Positions 10,683 through 20,066 of a stretch of DNA of 64,000 nt are shown here, one piece after another. The position numbers and the translations under genes are program-made. This DNA is from GCA-2683135 sp964507445. Lineage in GTDB: Bacteria; Planctomycetota; GCA-002687715. Location: NCBI GenBank assembly GCA_964507445.1, contig CAZDQF010000012.1, positions 1-64,000 on the forward strand. Direction: 5' to 3'. The notes below the pieces were generated by a model. The model saw only the letters and a list, made by a program, of their open reading frames with translations, was not told the origin of the DNA and ran no database searches. Numbering within the stretch: position 1 is the stretch's first letter; each line of letters starts with the position of its first letter.

Positions 10683-12407
10683 ATGGCTCTCGAAGGGTCC
10701 ACGTGGGTGAAGATCGGGTTGGCCTGCGAACAACCGCAGATCAGCACGTTCAAGCATGGCCAGCACCAGCTGTGCGTGATGAACACCGACGACGGGTTCC
10801 ACGCCGTGGACAACCGCTGCCCACACGAAGGCTACCCTCTGGCCAGCGGTGACCTCAAGGGCTGCGTGTTGACCTGTGCCTGGCACAACTGGAAGTTCGA
10901 CGCCCGTTCAGGGGAGTGCACCCTGGGGGGTGAGGACGTGCGGGTCTACCCCACACGGATCGGAGACGACGGGACCCTGGAGGTGGACCTGGCAGACCCC
11001 GACCCGGCGACCCTCATCCCGCCGCTCCTCCGCAGCGTCCGGGAGGGGTTGCTCGAGCACGACAACGGCCGCGTCATCCGCGACGCTGTGCGGTTGATCC
11101 AGGCGGGGTACTCCGCAGCCGACCTGCTGGCGTTCGTCGCCGGCTTCGACGCCGATCGGGCGCAATACGGTTCGACCCACGTCCTCGCTCTGGCGGCGGA
11201 CTGCGGACGGCTGCTCAGCCGCTACCGGGGACCGGAGGCCCTGTACGCCGTGGCGCCGGTGCTGGATCTCGCCGGCGAGTCACAGAAGAACCGTCCAGCC
11301 CGGACGCTGGCGCCGCCGGAATCCGGTGGAACCCTCGAGTCGTTCCGAGCAGCGGTGGAAGGGGAGGACGGACCTCGTGCTGAATCGCTGCTGCTCGGTG
11401 CCCTGGACGGCGACGGTGGCGTGGACGTGGCGGAGGAGTGGCTGGCGGACGCGGTGTTTCGTCACTTCCTCGACTTCGGGCACTCGGCGATCTACCTGCT
11501 GAAGACGCGGGAGGTGCTGACCCGGTCGTCGGATGCCCTCGCCTTCGCACGGTCCATCATGCCCGGGCTGTTGTTCAAGATCGTGCTGGGCACCCGGGAG
11601 GACACGTTGCCGTACATGCGGGCGTGGTTCGAGGGTGTGGACGACGCCGCCATGGACCGGCTCGCTTCCCTGGAGCGCCCTGACGTCGATCTGGATCATG
11701 GAGCCCTCCGGGACGTCATGTTGGACGGGGGATTCGCGGATGCCCGGGCCGCGATCTGGCGTGAGCTGGAGCGAGGCGTCTCCCGGGACCAACTGGCGAA
11801 CGAGCTGGTGGTCGCTGCTGCGCAGCGGATGTGGCGTTTCGACCTGCGCCTGGAGTTTGACGCCGGCGTGGCCGAGAACTGGCTCTGGGCGACTCACCGA
11901 CTCACCTTCGCCAGCGCGGCGAGGCAGCTCCTCGTTGCGTGGCGTTCACCTCAGGCGCTGCGCCTGTTGTTCCAGGCTGCGGCCTTCATCCACACGGGCA
12001 GAGCCATGGACGCACCGGAGTGCTCGCTGCCACCGACGCTCACGGCGGGCGGCCCTGACGCCGTGGTCGCGGCGGTCAAGGATCGGGACGCGGACCGGGC
12101 CGTGGGGCTCCTGCGTGGTCTCGCGGACCGGCGGGAGTCGCTGGCGCAACTGGAGATCGTGCTCCAGGACCTGGCGCTGTCGGACCCGGTCGTGAGGCCC
12201 ATCGTGGTGACCCACGTGATCAAGACCTTGCTGGCGGGCTTCGACGAGTGGCGGGCGCTAGAAGGAAACCCCGACCGGCTGTGGCCGCTCTACGCCGCGC
12301 TCCGGTTCATCGCGTCTCCCGTGAAGGAGCGGCGGGTGCGGGATCAGGTGGAGACCTCCATCGCCTGGGTGGCGGAGGGCAGGATGCCCCGCAAGCTGAC
12401 CCAGTAG
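10683..12407 (+). CDS. Rieske [2Fe-2S] protein with large helical domain
   Basis: A 574-residue cytoplasmic protein starting at ATG 10683. Residues about 5-105 are a Rieske ferredoxin domain with the ligands C46-x-H48 (NRCPHEG) and C65-x2-H68 (LTCAWHNW). The remaining about 450 residues are predicted almost wholly helical and carry spaced His residues (STHVLALA, DFGHSAIYL, ATHRLTFA, FIHTGRAM, VTHVIKT). I do not recognise that domain with confidence; questin-oxidase-like helical proteins are one possibility. The combination suggests an electron-transfer module serving a second metal or redox site, which is inference. Its stop codon abuts the stop of the convergent hydrolase gene with no intervening base. 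Confidence 0.75.
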   Translation: MALEGSTWVKIGLACEQPQISTFKHGQHQLCVMNTDDGFHAVDNRCPHEGYPLASGDLKGCVLTCAWHNWKFDARSGECTLGGEDVRVYPTRIGDDGTLEVDLADPDPATLIPPLLRSVREGLLEHDNGRVIRDAVRLIQAGYSAADLLAFVAGFDADRAQYGSTHVLALAADCGRLLSRYRGPEALYAVAPVLDLAGESQKNRPARTLAPPESGGTLESFRAAVEGEDGPRAESLLLGALDGDGGVDVAEEWLADAVFRHFLDFGHSAIYLLKTREVLTRSSDALAFARSIMPGLLFKIVLGTREDTLPYMRAWFEGVDDAAMDRLASLERPDVDLDHGALRDVMLDGGFADARAAIWRELERGVSRDQLANELVVAAAQRMWRFDLRLEFDAGVAENWLWATHRLTFASAARQLLVAWRSPQALRLLFQAAAFIHTGRAMDAPECSLPPTLTAGGPDAVVAAVKDRDADRAVGLLRGLADRRESLAQLEIVLQDLALSDPVVRPIVVTHVIKTLLAGFDEWRALEGNPDRLWPLYAALRFIASPVKERRVRDQVETSIAWVAEGRMPRKLTQ

Positions 12408-14378
12408 TCAGCGTCGCAGGTCTTCAAGTCGGTAGGCCCTGAGGCCGCCGTGGACGGCGTTCTGCAGCTGGTTCATCGCCTGCCCCGATCGCACCACTTC
12501 TGACCATGACGGCGGCGGGCTCGTGAGGGTCAGGGACCGGATCAACTCCGGCTCCACGAAGGCGGCGTGAAGCGCGGGGACCGTGAGCGCGCCGGTCCCG
12601 TGCAGGGCGACGGCATCGGCGTCGGTCTCGGCCGTCAGCCAGCGCGCGGTCGCCAGCATGTCCTCGGCGCGCATGCCGACGTAGGAGCGGCCGAGGAGGT
12701 ACGCCATGTACACATCGATGCCGTCCTGACCCTGACCACGGTGGTAGCGCTGCCCGGTCTGGCGGGTCTCCCCAACGCCCCGGACATCCACGACGCAGAC
12801 CGTGCGGCCCTCCTTCATCCACCGCCGGGCGGGCCCGCCGTCGGCGAAGGCGGCCTCAAGGCCGCCTTCGTGTGCGAGGAGCACCGGGGGGCCCTTGGCG
12901 GAGACGGGTGACTTGCCGATGACCAACGGCAGGTGGAGCCCGGCTCCGTCGCTCAGGTGCACGAGCTCCAGGTCCTCGACCCCCTCTGCTTCCCTGCGAT
13001 GGACGACACGCAGCGGAGGGATGGCCTCGAGGGGGCGGATGCCCGCCACCTCCCGACAGAGCGCCCTGGTCAGCGGCGGGCGCGCCTTCTCCAGCCGTCC
13101 GAGGTGGGCCCGCTGGAGATCGTAGATGCTGCGGGCTCCGGACTCCTTCATGACCTGACCCGTGGCGGTGCACAGGATCTCCTGCTGGTCGAGGACCTTC
13201 AGGTCCGGAGGTTCGGTCACGTGTTCATCCCGGCCAGCCAGCCAACGCAGCATCCAGCGCACGGCGGCTTCTCGTAGAGGGCGCGCGTAGCCGTGCTTGC
13301 CGTCGTGCTCGACCAGATCCACCCGCTCCGGATGGCCCAGCGTCGAGAACAGGCGCTTGGCGGTCCGGAACGAGTCCCACGTCCCCTGGATATGGAAGAA
13401 ATCCCGGGTCGCGGCGCAGATGAGGACCGGAGTCGGAGCCCGCATGGCCAGGTAATCCGCGTGGTCCATGCGCCAGGCGAGCTGTCCGAAGATGTTCTGC
13501 TCCGCGTCCTGCGGCCCCAGGTCCAGGATGCGCTCGTACAGGTTGGTGATGTAGCAGCTCGGAGACGCCGCCTTGATGCGATCGTCGAGGGCCATCAGAT
13601 ACGCGGTCTGGGTGCCCCCGCCGCTGTTCCCCATGCAGCCGAGCCGATTCCGGTCGATGTCCGGACGGGACTCCATGTAGTCGAGGCACCGCATGGCGTC
13701 CCACACTTCATAGGTGGCGGTGTTGGTGCCGAGCAGAATGGACCCGACGCCCGAGTGGGTGTGGGCCTTGGTCCCCCACATCCGAGCGTGCCCTTGTTCG
13801 TCCAGGAGCTGGACCCGTTCGCCCTGATCCACGGGGTCGAAGATGAACGCGGCCATGCCGTTGATGGCGAGCAGGGCGCACGCTCGCTGGTAGAAGTCCG
13901 ACCCCTTCCCCTCTCTGGAGTGGCCGCAGGGCACCAGGACCCCGGGCCATGGCCCGGGGTGGCGGTCCGAGCGCGGAAGAAACAGCGCGCCGGTGACCAT
14001 GAACCCGGGCTGGCTCTCGAAGGTCACCTTCTCCACCCGATACCGCGGTCGCTCGACCACACCCACGATCCGTGGTCGCAGCGGCGTGCGTTTGGGGAAG
14101 CCGCCGAGGGCCTCCACGAACCGGGCTCTCAGGCGCTGCTGCCATGCGGTGATGGCCCCCACTGTCTTGAGCGCGTCCCGCTCCTCGCGCCACTCATCGA
14201 ACTTGCGCCGGGCTTCGGCGCGGAGCAGCCGGTGGGTCATGTCCTTGGGGTCGCCCTCAGGGAGGGCCGCAGGGAGCACGCGCAGTCCCTGAGCGGAAGC
14301 GGCCGCGCAGAGCAGCAGGGCGAGTGCCAGGCATGTGGCCAGGAGGGGACTGAAGGAACGAGGAGAACTCATGGTCAT
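12408..14378 (-). CDS. Secreted acetyl-xylan-esterase-like alpha/beta hydrolase
   Basis: A 656-residue exported enzyme from the ATG at 14378 (a second ATG at 14372 is equally possible; neither has a strong ribosome-binding site). The signal peptide ends about ASAQG. The first half is an alpha/beta hydrolase of the large planctomycete acetyl-xylan-esterase type: VLVPCGHSREGKG for the oxyanion region, GCMGNSGGGTQTA for the nucleophile Ser (GNSGGG), ICAATRDFFHIQGTW for the acid, and EHDGKHGYARP for the His. The second half (about 420-656) is a further hydrolase-like region with VCVVDVRGVGETRQ but no clear triad. It may deacetylate polysaccharides; the substrate is inferred. Confidence 0.8.
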   Translation of the reverse strand: MTMSSPRSFSPLLATCLALALLLCAAASAQGLRVLPAALPEGDPKDMTHRLLRAEARRKFDEWREERDALKTVGAITAWQQRLRARFVEALGGFPKRTPLRPRIVGVVERPRYRVEKVTFESQPGFMVTGALFLPRSDRHPGPWPGVLVPCGHSREGKGSDFYQRACALLAINGMAAFIFDPVDQGERVQLLDEQGHARMWGTKAHTHSGVGSILLGTNTATYEVWDAMRCLDYMESRPDIDRNRLGCMGNSGGGTQTAYLMALDDRIKAASPSCYITNLYERILDLGPQDAEQNIFGQLAWRMDHADYLAMRAPTPVLICAATRDFFHIQGTWDSFRTAKRLFSTLGHPERVDLVEHDGKHGYARPLREAAVRWMLRWLAGRDEHVTEPPDLKVLDQQEILCTATGQVMKESGARSIYDLQRAHLGRLEKARPPLTRALCREVAGIRPLEAIPPLRVVHRREAEGVEDLELVHLSDGAGLHLPLVIGKSPVSAKGPPVLLAHEGGLEAAFADGGPARRWMKEGRTVCVVDVRGVGETRQTGQRYHRGQGQDGIDVYMAYLLGRSYVGMRAEDMLATARWLTAETDADAVALHGTGALTVPALHAAFVEPELIRSLTLTSPPPSWSEVVRSGQAMNQLQNAVHGGLRAYRLEDLRR

Positions 14379-14564
14379 CGACCGGGCGGCGGCGAAGCTC
14401 ACGTTACTGTGCGCCCCCTCCCTCGGGCGGGGGGTGGGTTCGAGGCCAGAGTCTACGTGGGATGAAGGGGGGAGGCCCCCTGACCCGTACCGGTGCCCTG
14501 ATACCATGACCGACCATGAGCCTGATCGCCCTCGCTACGGCCCTCCCCGGTCCCGGAGCTTCTC

Positions 14565-15326
14565 ATGATCCAGCGTGACGTCCTGGTGCAACGGCTGGAT
14601 GAGCTCCTGGAGACGGAGGACGTCTCGGACTGGGGCCCCAACGGTCTTCAGGTGGAGGGCGCCGCTTCCGTCTCTCGGGTGGTCACGGGCGTCACCGCGT
14701 CCCTGGCCCTGATCGAAGCGGCCCGTGAGCGCGGGGCGCAGGCGGTGGTGGTCCATCACGGGATCTTCTGGAATCACCAGAGCCCCGTCCTCGTGGGGTC
14801 CCATCTGCGCCGGGTGCGGGCGTTGCTGGATGGCGGGATCACCCTGTGCGGTTATCACCTGCCGCTGGATCGCCACCCGACGGTGGGGAACAACGCGCCC
14901 GTGCTGCGAGAGCTCGGCTGTGAGGACCTGGAGCCGTTCGCCTGGGCCAAGGGGGTGTCCGTCGGCTGGAAGGGTCGGTTCCCGTCGCCCGTGGAGGCGC
15001 CCGCGTTCTTGCAGCGTCTCCGTGACGTCTACGGGGTCGATTCACCGGTGGCGTTCATGGACGGTCCGGCGCAGGTGTCTACCGTGGGCCTGGTCTCCGG
15101 CGCTGCTCAGGGTGAGCTGGGGACGGCCGTAGGCGAGGGGTTGGATGCCTTCGTGACCGGCGAGGTGTCGGAGTACAACTTCCATCTGGCGAGGGAGGAG
15201 GGCATTCACCACGTCTCCGTCGGGCATCATGCGTCCGAGCGGATCGGGCCTCGGTGTCTGGCCCGGTGGATGAACGACAACCTGGACGTGAACGCGGAGT
15301 TCGTCGACATCCCGAACCCGGTCTGA
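14565..15326 (+). CDS. Nif3-like dinuclear metal center protein
   Basis: A 253-residue protein of the NIF3/YbgI (GTP cyclohydrolase 1 type 2) family. Metal ligands are visible in VVHHGIFWNH (about 65-74), YHLPLDRHPTVGNN (about 100-113) and the C-terminal HHVSVGHHASER. GGAG precedes the ATG. The length agrees with the family (about 250). The family is very widely conserved but its physiological role is unsettled. The SDR gene follows after 23 bases on the same strand, then a nitrilase; these three may be cotranscribed. Confidence 0.9.
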   Translation: MIQRDVLVQRLDELLETEDVSDWGPNGLQVEGAASVSRVVTGVTASLALIEAARERGAQAVVVHHGIFWNHQSPVLVGSHLRRVRALLDGGITLCGYHLPLDRHPTVGNNAPVLRELGCEDLEPFAWAKGVSVGWKGRFPSPVEAPAFLQRLRDVYGVDSPVAFMDGPAQVSTVGLVSGAAQGELGTAVGEGLDAFVTGEVSEYNFHLAREEGIHHVSVGHHASERIGPRCLARWMNDNLDVNAEFVDIPNPV

Positions 15327-15349
15327 CCGGCGCCGGTTGGGGAGGTACC

Positions 15350-16135
15350 ATGCTCGCCATGGTGCCCGCAGCAAGCACAGCCATCGTGACCGGTGGAGGG
15401 ACCGGGATCGGCCGAGCGATCTCCCTCGCCCTGGCCAGGACCGGAGCCTCCGTAGGGCTCCTCGGTCGTCGTCCGGAGCCGCTACAGCGGGTGGCCACGG
15501 AGATCGCGTCTCTCGGCGGAGAGGCCCTCGCCGTTCCCTGCGACGTGACCGATGACCGTCAGGCGGCGGCGGCGGTGGGGATGGTGCGCGGGGCCATGGG
15601 ACCCGTAGGGATCCTGGTCAACAACGCGGGAAGGGCCCACTCTGCGCCGATCTCCAAGCTGGATGATCAGACCGTAGACGAGGTGATCGCGCTCAACGTC
15701 CGCGCCGTCTGGGCCATGGTGCGCGAGGTCGTGGGTGACATGCGGGACGCTGGCTGGGGCCGCATCGTCAACGTCGCCAGCATCGCCGCCCACCGAGGCT
15801 GGGCGTACACCTCCCTCTACACCGCCAGCAAGCACGCGGTCGGCGCTCTCAGCCGTTCTCTGGCGGCGGAGCTCGTGGGGGAGGGCATCACGGTCAATGC
15901 GGTCTGCCCCGGGTACGTGGACACGTCCATCGTGGAGGGCGCGGCGCGGGTCATCGCCGATCGGACGGGGAGGTCGGAGGAGGACGCCCGCGCTTCCCTG
16001 GCGGAGATGAACCCGTTGGGCCGGCTGGTCACCCCGGAGGAGGTGGCGGAGGCGGTGATCTACCTGACCCAACCCGCCGCCGCCGCGGTGGCCGGACACT
16101 CCCTGATCATCGACGGAGGCAGCCAGCCGGTGTGA
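15350..16135 (+). CDS. Short-chain dehydrogenase/reductase
   Basis: A 261-residue SDR. The ATG at 15350 follows GGGGAGG; ATG 15359 is also possible. The Rossmann glycine motif TGGGTGIG, the NNAG motif (LVNNAGRAH), catalytic Ser (VNVASIAAHRG), YTASK and the C-terminal IDGGSQPV are all intact, so it is an active classical SDR, probably FabG-like in class. The substrate is not readable. It lies in a probable operon between the Nif3-like gene and a nitrilase 16 bases downstream. Confidence 0.88.
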   Translation: MLAMVPAASTAIVTGGGTGIGRAISLALARTGASVGLLGRRPEPLQRVATEIASLGGEALAVPCDVTDDRQAAAAVGMVRGAMGPVGILVNNAGRAHSAPISKLDDQTVDEVIALNVRAVWAMVREVVGDMRDAGWGRIVNVASIAAHRGWAYTSLYTASKHAVGALSRSLAAELVGEGITVNAVCPGYVDTSIVEGAARVIADRTGRSEEDARASLAEMNPLGRLVTPEEVAEAVIYLTQPAAAAVAGHSLIIDGGSQPV

Positions 16136-16151
16136 CCGGCGGAGACCAGAC

Positions 16152-17009
16152 ATGTCCGTGACCGTGGCCGTCAGCCAGCTTGATCCCAGGATCGGAGACA
16201 CGGAGGGGAACCTCGTGCGCGTGACCGAGGCCATCCAGACCGCTGAGGCGGATCTGGTGGTCTTGCCGGAGTGTGCGTTGCAGGGCTACGGCTATGACCT
16301 GCCTCTGGAGGCCGCCGCCATCGCCCAGCCGGTGCCGGGACCGGCCACGGAGCGCGTCGCAGAGGTGTGCCGCGCCGAAGGGCGTCACGCGGTGTTCGGG
16401 TTGATCGAACGCGTCGGGGATCGCTACTACAACTCCGCGGTGCTCGTGGGGCCCGAAGGAGTCGTCGGCACCTACCGCAAGATGCACCTGCCGTTCATGG
16501 GAGTGGACCGGTTCGCCTGGCCCGGAGACCTGGGCTTCCCCGTGTTCGACACCCCCTTGGGGAAGATCGGGATCCTCATCTGCTTCGATCTGAGCTTCCC
16601 GGAAGCGGCCCGGGCCCTGAAGCTGGCGGGGGCCCAGATCATCTGCGTCCCCACCAACTGGCCGGAGGCGGCGGAGGTGTCCTGTGTGCACGCGCCCATG
16701 GTGCGCGCCCAGGAGAACCACGTCTGGCTCGTGACCGCCAACCGGGTAGGGGAAGAAGCGGGGTTCACCTTCCGGGGAGAGAGCCGCGTTTGCGACCCGG
16801 ACGGGAGAACCCTGGTGCAGGCGGGGAGGGCCCCGGGCATCATCCGTGCAGAATTCCACCCGGTGGAGGCAGACCGGAGCCGCGTGGTGATCCGTCCGGG
16901 GGAGTACGAGATCGATCGCATCATGACCCGGCGACCGGATCACTACGGATCGTTGTGCGAAGGGTCATCCCGCGGGACCCTGGAGGACGACCCCGCTCCT
17001 ACCCCGTGA
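16152..17009 (+). CDS. Carbon-nitrogen hydrolase (nitrilase superfamily)
   Basis: A 285-residue cytoplasmic amidase. The Glu-Lys-Cys triad is visible in LPECALQG (about 38-45), YRKMHLP (about 112-118) and LICFDLSFPE (about 140-149). The length and motifs fit N-carbamoyl or aliphatic amidases; the exact substrate is unknown. GGAG lies seven bases before the ATG. It is the third gene after the Nif3-like and SDR genes. The C-terminal tail (about 260-285) is longer than usual and Pro/Asp-rich. Confidence 0.88.
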   Translation: MSVTVAVSQLDPRIGDTEGNLVRVTEAIQTAEADLVVLPECALQGYGYDLPLEAAAIAQPVPGPATERVAEVCRAEGRHAVFGLIERVGDRYYNSAVLVGPEGVVGTYRKMHLPFMGVDRFAWPGDLGFPVFDTPLGKIGILICFDLSFPEAARALKLAGAQIICVPTNWPEAAEVSCVHAPMVRAQENHVWLVTANRVGEEAGFTFRGESRVCDPDGRTLVQAGRAPGIIRAEFHPVEADRSRVVIRPGEYEIDRIMTRRPDHYGSLCEGSSRGTLEDDPAPTP

Positions 17010-17108
17010 CCCGGCCAGCTCGCCGGAACGTACTGGCCGAACCGCCCCGGTCGCGGGTTACAATCTGGCCGTCGCTGCCGCCCACCCTCTCGGCACCCTC
17101 AACTCCCC

Positions 17109-17912
17109 ATGATCCGTCTCGCCTTCATCCTCCCTCTCGTCGTGTCGTTGCTCACCGCCCAGGAAGACCCCGGGTCGAAGGTGTCAGAGCGCGTGCGAGC
17201 CTTGTTCCAACACAAGTGTTCCGAGTGCCACGGCGATGACCTGACGAAGCCCAAGGGGCGGTTCGGGTTTGCGACCGATCTGGGGCGTGTGGCGACGCGC
17301 TACGTCAAGCCTGGTGACGCGGATGAGTCCGAGCTCTGGTGGTTCCTGATCGGCGACCAGGAGCTCATGCCTCCGCTCAAGGCGGAGAATGGTCCCCTGT
17401 CGGTGGAAGAGCTCGCCCTGGTGCGTTGGTGGATCGAGTCGGGGGCTGCGGCTCCCGCGGGCGTCGCCGCGTCCGGTGTCTCCCCGGGGGTCGCCGAGGA
17501 CCCACCCGGGATCGTGGCGCGGCTCCACGTGCTGGTGGTCCACTTCCCCATCGCCCTGATCCTGGTGGCGGTGCTCGCGCAAGTCCTGGCCATGCGTCCC
17601 GGGCGCGAGGAGTTCGCCGTAGCGGCCCGGTACTGCCTCTGGATGGGCGCCCTCGGGGCCATGGCTTCCATCGTGTCCGGTTGGGGCGCCGGCGAGGCGT
17701 GGTCGGCGGAGCGGATGTTCGCCCACCGCTGGCTCGGGATGGCGGCCGCGGTGACGGCGCTCGTGGCCGCCGTGGTATCGGCAGCGGAGGCCCGCGGGCG
17801 GGCCCGCCGGAGCTTGCTGGTGGTGCTCATGATGCTGGCCGCCACCCTGGTGGTCCTGGCCGGCCATCAGGGCGGTTTGCTGGTCCACGGAGCCGACTAT
17901 TTCGGTCTTTGA
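17109..17912 (+). CDS. Cytochrome c domain fused to DUF2231-like membrane domain
   Basis: A 267-residue exported membrane protein. After a signal peptide (about 1-17), a mono-heme site CSECH occurs at residues 37-41 (HKCSECHGDDL), the planctomycete-type cytochrome c seen in PSCyt1/PSD1 families. Residues about 140-265 have four membrane helices starting LHVLVVHFPIALILVAVLAQ, as in DUF2231 proteins. This fusion is common in Planctomycetes and is expected to pass electrons at the membrane; the partner is unknown. No Shine-Dalgarno is visible. A weak 6-bp hairpin (17013-17038) and a TTACAAT sequence lie upstream. Confidence 0.8.
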   Translation: MIRLAFILPLVVSLLTAQEDPGSKVSERVRALFQHKCSECHGDDLTKPKGRFGFATDLGRVATRYVKPGDADESELWWFLIGDQELMPPLKAENGPLSVEELALVRWWIESGAAAPAGVAASGVSPGVAEDPPGIVARLHVLVVHFPIALILVAVLAQVLAMRPGREEFAVAARYCLWMGALGAMASIVSGWGAGEAWSAERMFAHRWLGMAAAVTALVAAVVSAAEARGRARRSLLVVLMMLAATLVVLAGHQGGLLVHGADYFGL

Positions 17913-17988
17913 TCATCCCGGAGTGCCTCTCGGGCTTCGGTTCGCGGCCATGGGCGCGTAGGATTTCTCCCCCTCTCAGGAGAAAGCC

Positions 17989-19661
17989 ATGCCATCGACA
18001 CATCGCTTGTCCCTCGCCCTCATCGGGCCCGTGCTCTGCAGCCTGCTCCTCGTCTCCGCCCCTTGTCAGGAACACAAGGAGCTGGGGCGCATGTGGACGT
18101 TCGAGAACGTCCCATGGACTTCCTGAAGGAAGCCTATGGATTCGAGCCGTCTCAGCAGTGGCTCGATCACGCCCGCATGTCCTCCCTCCGGTACGGCAAC
18201 GGGTGCTCGGCTTCGTTCGTGTCCCCCCGTGGCCTGATCATGACCAACAACCACTGCTCGCGGGACAACGTGGTTGCGGTCTCACCGAAGGGCCAGGACT
18301 GGCTCAACAACGGCTTCTTCGCCAACTCCCTCGCGGAGGAGGTCCAGGTCCCTCGTCTCGAGGTCCGGCAGCTGGTCAAGATGACCAACGTGACGGAGCG
18401 GATGCAGGCGGGGGCGACCACCGAGGAGATCGAGGAAGAGGCCAAGACCAAGGACCCGGGCCTGACGCCCCAGGTGGTCTCCCTGTACCAGGGAGGCATG
18501 TACCAGCTCTACCAGTACAAGGTCTACACCGATGTCCGCCTCGTGGCCTTCCCGCACCTGCAGGCGGCCAAGTTCGGCGGCGACCCGGACAACTTCACCT
18601 ACCCGCGCTTCAGCCTCGACTACGCCTTCCTGCGGGCCTACGAGGACGGCAAGCCGGCGGACACGTCCAAGTTCCACTTCGGCTGGCGTACGGAAGGCCC
18701 GGAGGAGGGTGAGGCGGTGTTCGTCACCGGCAACCCCGGCTCCACGGGACGGCTCAACACCGTCGCCCAGATGGAGTACCTGCGTGATGCGGAGTATCCC
18801 CTGATCCTCGAGCGCAGCATCAAGCGGCCCCTCAACAACCTGTACCGCCAGGAGAAGCGCTACAAGGACAAGGGGGAGTCGGTGCCGCCCAAGCTCACGG
18901 AGGAGATCCTCGGTCTGGAGAACGCGCGCAAGGCCTACACGGGTTACCTGGACGGCCTGAAGAACGAGGCCGTCATGGACGTGAAGCGGAAGGCCGAGGC
19001 TGCGATCCGCGAGAAGATCGACGCGGATGAGGAGCTCAAGGCCAAGTACGGCGACGCCTGGACCCGTCTGGAAGAGATCTGCAACCAGAAGACCATGATG
19101 CTGAAGGAGCGTCCGGAGGGGTGGCGCCAGAAGTACCAGAACCTCAACAAGGAGGAGCCCGCAGCCGCCAAGCGGATTGGTGAGGCCTTCTTCGCCGTGT
19201 ACGGCACGGCCATTCCGCCCGACGCCACGTTCACCTTGCGGCTCTCGGACGGCGTGGTCGCCGGCTTCCCCATGAACGGCACCATCGCCCCGTGGTTCAC
19301 GTCCCTCTACGGTTGGGCCGCCCGGTGGACCGAGTTCCAGGGCAAGGACCCGTTCAACCTGCCCGACATCTGGGTCGAGCGCATGGGCAAGATGGACATG
19401 AAGACCAGGGTGAACCTGGTGAGCACCAACGACATCATCGGCGGCAACTCCGGCAGTCCCATGGTTGACACCCAGGGCCGGGTCGTCGGCCTCGTGTTCG
19501 ACGGCAACATCGAGAGCCTGGGGAACAAGTTCGTGTTCACCGACGACGTCCCCCGCACGGTCTGCGTGCACCCGCAGATCATCATCGAGACCTTGCGCAA
19601 GGTGTATGACCGTCCGGCACTTGCGGACGAGATCGAGGGCAAGGGCGCGGGCTACAAGTAG
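17989..19661 (+). pseudogene. S46 family dipeptidyl-peptidase gene with apparent one-base frameshift
   Basis: The ATG at 17989 has AGGAG eight bases upstream and opens a signal peptide (about residues 1-24) followed by QEHKELGRMWTFENVP, the normal start of S46 peptidases. That frame then stops at 18124. The rest continues in another frame from 18114 (MDFLKEAYGFEPSQQWLD), so the two parts join if one C is restored in the CCC at 18111-18113. The long part has NNHCSRDN (catalytic His), DPDNFTYPRFSLDY and GGNSGSPMV (catalytic Ser), all intact. The total, about 557 residues, is shorter than Porphyromonas DPP7/DPP11 (about 700). It is either a sequencing or assembly error or a recent inactivation; no drift is visible elsewhere in the gene. 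Confidence 0.8.
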
Positions 19662-19674
19662 CCTCGCGGGAGTG

Positions 19675-19711
19675 AAGGGGGCTCCTCGGGCGCCGTCCGG
19701 GGAGCCTCCTT
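19675..19711 (+). terminator. Terminator after S46 peptidase gene
   Basis: An 11-bp stem (19675-19685 with 19701-19711, one G-T pair) with a loop that holds a minor CGG/CCG pairing lies 13 bases past the stop. The stem ends in T residues and is preceded by A residues, as in intrinsic terminators. Confidence 0.65.
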
Positions 19712-19798
19712 TCCGCAAAAACCGTGGCGTCGGCGCCGCTCCCGGGGCAGGATACGGGTCGAGAGATCGGCGGAGGGAGCCCATTCCTGGAGGGTGCC

Positions 19799-20020
19799 AT
19801 GGCGACAACAAGCAGCGGCGCACCCGGTCGAGGAGTTGTTGATCTCGACCGAGACCTGATCGAGGCCCGCGTCCGGGACCGGCACGCGGAGGCCCTCGCT
19901 TCCTGGGGGGTCCGCAAGTGGATGGCCCAGCGGCGAGTGGACAGGGAGATCGAGGCGGAGGTCGGTGCGGCGGAGCGGCGAGAGGCCCGCCGCCAGACCC
20001 AGGCCAAGCGTCTCTACTGA
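19799..20020 (+). CDS. Small charged protein, unknown
   Basis: A 73-residue protein from an ATG with GGAGG five bases upstream. It is rich in Arg, Glu and Ala; residues about 20-70 form one long amphipathic, probably coiled-coil helix (RDLIEARVRDRHAEALASW, then KWMAQRRVDREIEAEV). It contains no Cys and no membrane segment. It lies between the S46 terminator and the dihydrouridine synthase, 46 bases before that GTG, and may share its transcript. Function unknown. Confidence 0.5.
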   Translation: MATTSSGAPGRGVVDLDRDLIEARVRDRHAEALASWGVRKWMAQRRVDREIEAEVGAAERREARRQTQAKRLY

Positions 20021-20066
20021 GGCCGGCAGCAGACGCCGAGCCCGGTCCTTGCTATCTGTAGGGATC

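Noticed and set aside
18105..18125. Programmed frameshift in the S46 gene
   Set aside because: No slippery heptamer or downstream structure is evident; a base loss in a C run is simpler.
18063..19661. S46 gene starting at ATG 18063
   Set aside because: That start lacks the signal peptide and the MWTFENVP opening, which lie in the adjacent frame from 17989 with a good ribosome-binding site.
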